NCBI GenBank assembly: GCA_005787025.1
Contig: SYCH01000172.1
Span: forward strand, 1 to 8,799
DNA length: 8,799 nucleotides
Direction: 5' to 3'
DNA from: Actinomycetota bacterium
GTDB taxonomy: Bacteria > Actinomycetota > Acidimicrobiia > Acidimicrobiales > Ilumatobacteraceae
How positions within the stretch are numbered: the first letter of the stretch is position 1; each line of letters starts with the position of its first letter. The notes under the pieces were generated by a model. That model searched no databases and was not told the origin of the DNA. It saw only the letters and a program-made list of their open reading frames with translations. Shown here piece after piece: positions 6,448 through 8,799 of this stretch. A program made the position numbers and the translations under genes.

Positions 6448-7803
6448 TCAGGCGAAGCCGGACGAACGAATCAGTTCGGCCACCCCGAACGCCAGGTCCA
6501 GTCCTTGGCGGGCATTCAACCGCGGGTCGCACACCGTCTGGTAACGATCGTCGAGGTCGGCGTCGGTCAGATCGTCGGCTCCGCCGAGGCACTCGGTGAC
6601 GTTGTCGCCGGTCAGTTCGACGTGGATGCCGCCGGGCCAGGTTCCTTCCAAACGATGGGCGTTCACGAAGCCGGAGATCTCTCGGATGATGTCGTCGAAG
6701 TGACGGGTCTTGCGACCGCCGACCGAGGTGAAGGTGTTGCCGTGCATCGGGTCGCAGGCCCACACCACGGGATGACCGGAGTCGCGGACCGCGCGCAACA
6801 ACGGACGCAACGCATCCTCCACCTTGTCGGCGCCCATGCGACTGATCAACGTGAGTCGACCGGGAACCCGCGCGGGGTTGAGGGCCTGACACAACTCGAG
6901 GACGAAGTCGACGGTGGTCGACGGTCCGATCTTGCAACCAAGGGGGTTCCCGACGCCGCGGAGGAACTCGATGTGGGCGCCGTCCATCTGACGGGTGCGC
7001 TCGCCGATCCAGAGCATGTGCGCCGAACAGTCATACCACTGGCCCGTCAGCGAATCCTGACGCGTGAGCGCCTCCTCGTAGCCCAGCAACAACGCTTCGT
7101 GGCTGGTGTACACGTCGGCTTCGTGGAGGGTGGCGGTGTTCTCGGTGTCGACTCCACATGCGCGCATGAAGCGCAAGGCCCGTTCGATCTCGGTGGCCAA
7201 CTGTTCGTAGCGCTGACCCTCGGGACTGGATCCCACGAACTCCTGAGTCCAGGCGTTCACCCGCGACAAGTCGGCGAAGCCACCCTTGACGAACGCCCGC
7301 ACGAGGTTCAACGTGGAAGCCGACTGGTGGTACGCCTGCACGAGACGATCCGGCTCGGGAACGCGGGCGCTGTGGGTGGGAGCGGGATCGTTCACGATGT
7401 GGCCGCGGAACGACGGAATCTCGAGCTCGCCGACCTTTTCGGTGTCGCTGCTGCGCGGCTTGGCGAACTGACCGGCGATACGACCGACCTTGATGGTGGG
7501 AACCCCCAGGCTGTAGGTGAGCACGACGGCCATCTGCAAGATGACCCGCAACTTCTCCCGAATGTTGTTGGCCGAGAAGTCGTCGAAACTCTCGGCGCAG
7601 TCTCCAGCCTGCAACAAGAACGCGTTCCCGGCACACACCCGGGCCAAACCGGCCTGCAGCGAGCGAGCCTCGCCGGCGAACACCAACGGGGGATAGGAGG
7701 CGATCTGCTTCAGGGCTCGATCGAGTTCGGCCTGGTCGGGCCACTTGGGCTGCTGTGCGGCGGGAAACGATTGCCACGATGTTGGGGTCCAGACAGAGGC
7801 CAT
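6448..7803 (-). CDS. aroG: Class II 3-deoxy-D-arabino-heptulosonate 7-phosphate synthase
   Basis: A 451-residue cytoplasmic enzyme joining phosphoenolpyruvate and erythrose 4-phosphate to give DAHP, the first step towards chorismate and aromatic amino acids. It is the plant/actinobacterial class II type, recognised by SVWTPTSWQSFPAAQQP, LLQAGDCAESF, GRIAGQFAKPRS and CDPMHGNT. Metal ligands are visible: C69, H354, E396 (ELTGDNVTEC) and D426 (VCDPRLNARQGLDLAF). The last three are offset by exactly 15 from the M. tuberculosis ligands His369, Glu411 and Asp441, so the C-terminal barrel aligns without gaps; length is close to the 462 residues of that enzyme. ATG 7803 is the only start, since an in-frame TAG lies 9 bases upstream. 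No Shine-Dalgarno is present; see the leaderless promoter entry. It leads an apparent operon with the serine hydrolase and MFS gene. Allosteric sites cannot be judged by eye. Confidence 0.97.
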   Translation of the reverse strand: MASVWTPTSWQSFPAAQQPKWPDQAELDRALKQIASYPPLVFAGEARSLQAGLARVCAGNAFLLQAGDCAESFDDFSANNIREKLRVILQMAVVLTYSLGVPTIKVGRIAGQFAKPRSSDTEKVGELEIPSFRGHIVNDPAPTHSARVPEPDRLVQAYHQSASTLNLVRAFVKGGFADLSRVNAWTQEFVGSSPEGQRYEQLATEIERALRFMRACGVDTENTATLHEADVYTSHEALLLGYEEALTRQDSLTGQWYDCSAHMLWIGERTRQMDGAHIEFLRGVGNPLGCKIGPSTTVDFVLELCQALNPARVPGRLTLISRMGADKVEDALRPLLRAVRDSGHPVVWACDPMHGNTFTSVGGRKTRHFDDIIREISGFVNAHRLEGTWPGGIHVELTGDNVTECLGGADDLTDADLDDRYQTVCDPRLNARQGLDLAFGVAELIRSSGFA

Positions 7804-7815
7804 GAAAAAAGCCTA
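7804..7815 (-). promoter_or_regulatory. Candidate leaderless -10 element of aroG
   Basis: TAGGCT (minus strand 7815-7810) matches TAnnnT and is followed by exactly six bases (TTTTTC) before the aroG ATG. That places it at -12 to -7 if transcription starts at the A of the ATG, the standard geometry of leaderless actinobacterial genes. The absence of any Shine-Dalgarno supports this. No convincing -35 is seen; that region falls in the terminator stem. Weak by itself because the hexamer is short. Confidence 0.4.
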
Positions 7816-7846
7816 ACGACCCGAGGCGAAAAGCCATCGGGTCGTT
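7805..7846 (-). terminator. Intrinsic terminator of the sigma factor gene
   Basis: On the minus strand a perfect 10-base stem, AACGACCCGA (7846-7837 read 5' to 3' on the minus strand) with TCGGGTCGTT (7824-7815), is extended by an inner GGC/GCC pair after a one-base bulge, with loop TTTTC. After the AGGC spacer comes a run of six T (7810-7805). It begins 43 bases after the sigma factor stop. The T-tract ends one base before the aroG ATG, so any transcript reading from sigma into aroG has to pass it. Confidence 0.85.
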
Positions 7847-7854
7847 TCGACGTG

Positions 7855-7871
7855 GTGACCACGCGGGTCAC
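7855..7871. repeat. Inverted repeat between sigma factor and aroG
   Basis: GTGACC (7855-7860) and GGTCAC (7866-7871) flank a 5-base spacer. It lies 8 bases beyond the terminator stem on the sigma-gene side. It could be an operator half-site pair for aroG or a secondary hairpin in the sigma mRNA 3' end; there is no T-tract beside it. Confidence 0.4.
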
Positions 7872-7889
7872 GGGGATTCAGTTCTTGGG

Positions 7890-8717
7890 TCAGGCGACGA
7901 AGATGTCTTCGGCCTCTTCTTTCAACCCGGCCACGGCGCGCGACACCAGACGGCGAGCCGCCTCGGCGGTGACTCCCAACTTTTCTCCGACTTCACGGAA
8001 GCTCTTGCGCTCACCGTCGATCAACCCGAAACGGGCTTCCACGGCGTACCGGGCCCGAGCATCGAGGGTGTCGAGCAACTGGTTCAGTTGATCGGTCTCG
8101 CCCTGAGCGATGATGTGATCCTCGGGGGTGGGGTCACCGTTGGCCATGAGGTCGCCGAGGGTGGCGTCGCCGTCGTCGCCGATGGTCTTGTCGAGCGACA
8201 CCGGGGTGGTGAGGCGGTGCAGTTCGGCATTGGTCATGTCGAGGGTTTCGCCGTCGCCACTGGCCTGACGCAACGCGGCACGCAGGCTGGCCGAACGATC
8301 GCCGGGAATACGAATGAGGCTGGCCTTCTGATCGAGTGCGCGACCGATGGCCTGACGAATCCAGAACGTGGCGTAGGTCGAGAACTTGAAGCCGCGGCGC
8401 CAGTCGAACTTGTCGACCGCATGCTCCAGACCGAGGTTGCCTTCCTGGATGAGATCGAGCAGGTCCATGCCCTGGGGGAGGGGGTAGCGACGTGCGATCG
8501 ACACCACCAGTCGCAGGTTCGCCCGGATGAAGCGATCCTTGGCCTTGGCGGCCTCGCGGATGTCGCGTTTCACGGCGGCGGTCTTCTCGCCGGCGGCGAG
8601 CTTGGCGGCGGCTTCGCGGCCCTTCTCGATGGCGCGCGACAGTACCCGCTCGTCTTCGGCGGTGAGCAAGGGGACCTTGCCGATGTCATTCAGGTAGATA
8701 CCGATGGAATCGTTCAT
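7890..8717 (-). CDS. RpoD-like sigma-70 factor without region 1.1 (group 2 type), divergent in regions 3 and 4.2
   Basis: A 275-residue RNA polymerase sigma subunit. Region 1.2 is at 3-33 (DSIGIYLNDIGKVPLLTAEDE), region 2 at about 62-136 with core-binding and -10-melting motifs (DLIQEGNLGL, FKFSTYATFWIRQAIGRAL), a shortened region 3 at 137-172, the region 3.2 finger (SLDKTIGDDGDATLGDL, 174-190) and region 4 at 207-270 with a helix-turn-helix (FREVGEKLGVTAEAARRLVS). No acidic region 1.1 is present, so it is not the primary sigma but a paralogue. I chose ATG 8717, preceded by purine-rich GAGAAAAAGAACA; TTG 8732 would add five basic residues. Differences from RpoD at promoter-contact positions are listed under findings. 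The terminator at 7846-7805 ends its transcript. Confidence 0.93.
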   Translation of the reverse strand: MNDSIGIYLNDIGKVPLLTAEDERVLSRAIEKGREAAAKLAAGEKTAAVKRDIREAAKAKDRFIRANLRLVVSIARRYPLPQGMDLLDLIQEGNLGLEHAVDKFDWRRGFKFSTYATFWIRQAIGRALDQKASLIRIPGDRSASLRAALRQASGDGETLDMTNAELHRLTTPVSLDKTIGDDGDATLGDLMANGDPTPEDHIIAQGETDQLNQLLDTLDARARYAVEARFGLIDGERKSFREVGEKLGVTAEAARRLVSRAVAGLKEEAEDIFVA

Positions 8718-8799
8718 TGTTCTTTTTCTCAACTGTTCTGATGTTCGAAATTTTCCCGCCTGACGTCACACGTCTCTTCGAGGTGAAGGCGACGCGAGG
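8718..8799 (-). promoter_or_regulatory. Upstream region of the sigma factor gene, with an 8-base palindrome
   Basis: These 82 bases before the sigma ATG hold no gene that I can support. TGACGTCA (8761-8768) is a perfect palindrome. Reading on the minus strand, GTGACG could be a poor -35 with AACATC 18 bases further as a poor -10; neither is convincing. An AT-rich patch (AAAATTTCGAA) follows. The gene's promoter is probably here, but its position is not determined. Confidence 0.35.

Noticed and set aside
6397..8091. 564-codon open frame on the plus strand, opposite aroG and parts of the hydrolase and sigma genes
   Set aside because: The minus strand encodes aroG with all metal ligands and family motifs in place. 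The plus-strand frame is Gly/Val/His-rich with no recognisable domain, as expected for the complement of high-GC coding DNA.
8088..8741. 217-codon plus-strand open frame opposite the sigma factor gene
   Set aside because: Mirror of the sigma coding sequence; the minus-strand protein has clear sigma regions 1.2 to 4.
1..8799. Signs of a mobile element, prophage, tRNA, attachment site or defence island
   Set aside because: No transposase, integrase, tRNA-like cloverleaf, terminal repeats or sudden change in base composition was seen.

Overview
The window reads as an ordinary chromosomal stretch of a high-GC Gram-positive bacterium (Actinomycetota). Evidence for this is the GC-rich third codon positions, GTG starts, a plant/actinobacterial-type (class II) DAHP synthase, a class A penicillin-binding protein with a Ser/Thr-rich tail, and a zinc-ribbon/histidine-phosphatase neighbourhood like that of mycobacteria. 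The style of the Thr-rich tail and of the RpoD-like paralogue makes me lean towards Acidimicrobiia, but that is an inference from memory, not something the sequence proves.

Layout: the left half is on the plus strand. It holds the 3' part of a class A penicillin-binding protein (1-1284), a DUF164-type coiled-coil/zinc-ribbon protein (1330-2034), a small YdjM/DUF457-like membrane protein (2039-2512), a histidine phosphatase (2505-3128) and a thiolase (3214-4416). The middle three genes are packed with a 4-nt gap and then an 8-nt overlap, and look like one transcription unit. The thiolase has its own upstream gap with a candidate promoter and an operator-like palindrome.

The right half is on the minus strand. 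Read in the direction of transcription it is an RpoD-like sigma factor (8717-7890), a hairpin plus T-tract terminator, class II DAHP synthase aroG (7803-6448), a short serine hydrolase of the beta-lactamase/penicillin-binding fold (6443-5607) and a drug-efflux-type MFS transporter (5566-4409). The two halves meet tail to tail: thiolase and transporter share a palindromic octamer that holds both stop codons. There are no gene-free stretches over 300 bases; the longest gap between genes is 86 bases.

Functions are mostly housekeeping: cell-wall synthesis, the first step of the shikimate pathway, acyl-CoA metabolism and promoter recognition. I see no mobile element, CRISPR array, tRNA, rRNA or defence system, and no clear undescribed system. 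The items most worth a second look are the sigma factor, whose promoter-reading residues and region 3 differ from RpoD, the overlapping terminator and possible leaderless promoter directly before aroG, and the membrane protein inserted into the zinc-ribbon/phosphatase pair.
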